Shown: one piece after another, positions 28,703 to 29,118 of the stretch
Position numbering within the stretch: the stretch's first letter is position 1
Layout: the number at the start of each line of letters is the position of its first letter
Assembly: GCA_003427395.1 (NCBI GenBank)
Contig: BFEA01000367.1
Coordinates: 690,265-719,382 of the forward strand
Source of the DNA: Chara braunii
Lineage: Eukaryota > Streptophyta > Charophyceae > Charales > Characeae
Direction: 5' to 3'
Length of the DNA: 29,118 bases
Program-made: the position numbers and the translations under genes
The notes under the pieces: model-generated
What the model was told of the DNA's origin: nothing
The model's input: the letters and a program-made list of their open reading frames with translations, nothing else
Databases searched by the model: none

Positions 28703-29118
28703 TGCAAGGGTCCTGACTGACCACGTCTTGCCAGAGTGTATCACAATGCATGCAACATCACCATTCACACAGGTTATGACTCAGCACACACAATGCAGAA
28801 TGGGGATGAGATGAGAACCAAGTCGCGGAGCATATATTATCTCCAACACATCATAAAGGGTATCTCGAGTTCATGAGTTCAAGCGCTCAACAATCATGAT
28901 ATGTCACTCTCTCGAACATCAGCACAATGGGGCCTGGCTGAGCCAGCGCCACATCTCAGCAACTCGTTAAGCGCAGAACAGGTAAGTAGTCACCATAGCC
29001 AACTCGTCAACCTGTCTCTTTCTTCTCTCCCTCTTTCCTCAAGATCTCAGTCTCGGTCCTCTTCTCTCATCATGCATGCTCACTCCTACTTCGAGAATCT
29101 ACTCTGAATGCTACTCAC
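28703..29118 (-). repeat. 5' LTR of element D, partial
   Basis: Runs from the CA end (TGCAAGGG complement at 28703) to the window end and aligns with 20839-21254 without gaps. A TATA-like word (TAATATATG on the - strand) lies at 28832-28840. This would leave roughly 100 bases of R-U5 before the PBS if used as promoter. The U3 end lies outside the window. Confidence 0.92.

Larger units (their letters stand above)
20839..29118 (-). mobile_element. Element D: young, nearly complete Ty3/gypsy chromovirus-like element
   Basis: A - strand LTR retrotransposon, complete except for the rest of its 5' LTR, which leaves the window. The 416 bases at 20839-21254 and 28703-29118 align without gaps and differ at nine positions, marking the two LTRs. 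The internal region holds, in transcription order, PBS (28698-28687), an 800-base leader, gag (27887 to about 25750), protease, RT-RNase H and integrase with a chromodomain-like tail (to about 22090). Protease before RT and integrase after RNase H is the gypsy order. Premature stops, frame changes and a lost RT catalytic Asp make it non-autonomous. Confidence 0.93.

Noticed and set aside
1-29118. tRNA, 5S or other rRNA genes
   Set aside because: I looked for T-arm words such as GGTTCGANTCC and for familiar rRNA blocks on both strands and saw none with supporting structure; a covariance-model scan would settle it.

Overview
This window looks like repeat-rich intergenic DNA from a streptophyte nuclear genome (land plant or charophyte alga). 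The evidence is a primer-binding site matching the plant initiator-methionine tRNA type, U6 snRNA-like sequences with the plant-type 5' end, and chromovirus-like Ty3/gypsy elements whose integrases end in a chromodomain-like segment. A repeat-rich charophyte such as Chara would fit, but that is a weak guess. I found no intact host protein gene, no tRNA or rRNA gene and no CRISPR array. Nearly all recognisable coding sequence is decayed retrotransposon gag-pol.

Layout. 1-262: (GT)n/(GA)n microsatellite and short repeats. 262-2730: element A, a heavily deleted gypsy gag-pol remnant on the + strand (protease, RT tail, RNase H, integrase, C-terminal tail). 2731-5072: unassigned DNA with a foldback/direct-repeat cluster at 4087-4368. 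5073-5957: element B, a small integrase-end remnant on the - strand, split by a (CT)n-N-(AC)n microsatellite. 5958-9148: non-coding DNA with a mosaic repeat (7144-7682) and a probable non-autonomous inverted-repeat transposon (7795-8201). 9190-9363: a U6 snRNA retrocopy with a poly(A) tail and target-site duplication. 11376-11472: a second, inverted U6-like sequence. 12079-12325: (CA)n and a 55-bp tandem repeat. 12813-18938: element C, a long but decayed gypsy gag-pol on the - strand with no recognisable LTRs. 19021-19600: tetranucleotide-rich low-complexity DNA and GC-rich hairpins. 20839-29118: element D, the best-preserved gypsy element on the - strand, with its 3' LTR at the left, pol, gag, leader and PBS, and a 5' LTR cut by the window end.

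How the parts fit. Elements A-D are members or relatives of one chromovirus-like family, since the same gag, protease, RT, integrase and C-terminal blocks can be aligned between them by eye. Element D is youngest: 9 differences in the 416 bases shared by its two LTRs. It is still not autonomous. It has several premature stops, three frame changes, and a Tyr in place of the first catalytic Asp of RT. Element C has lost the protease Asp and its integrase catalytic Glu codon is a stop. Element A has lost one Asp of the RT motif-C pair, an RNase H Asp and an integrase Asp.

The most interesting signals are the U6 retrocopy with a chimeric tail, the RGG-rich tract before the gag zinc knuckle of element D, the A11 run where gag and protease frames meet, repeated CAG-to-TAG-type stops, and an exact 95-base duplication around an N that matches the point where the window ends. 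I see no convincing new multi-gene system.
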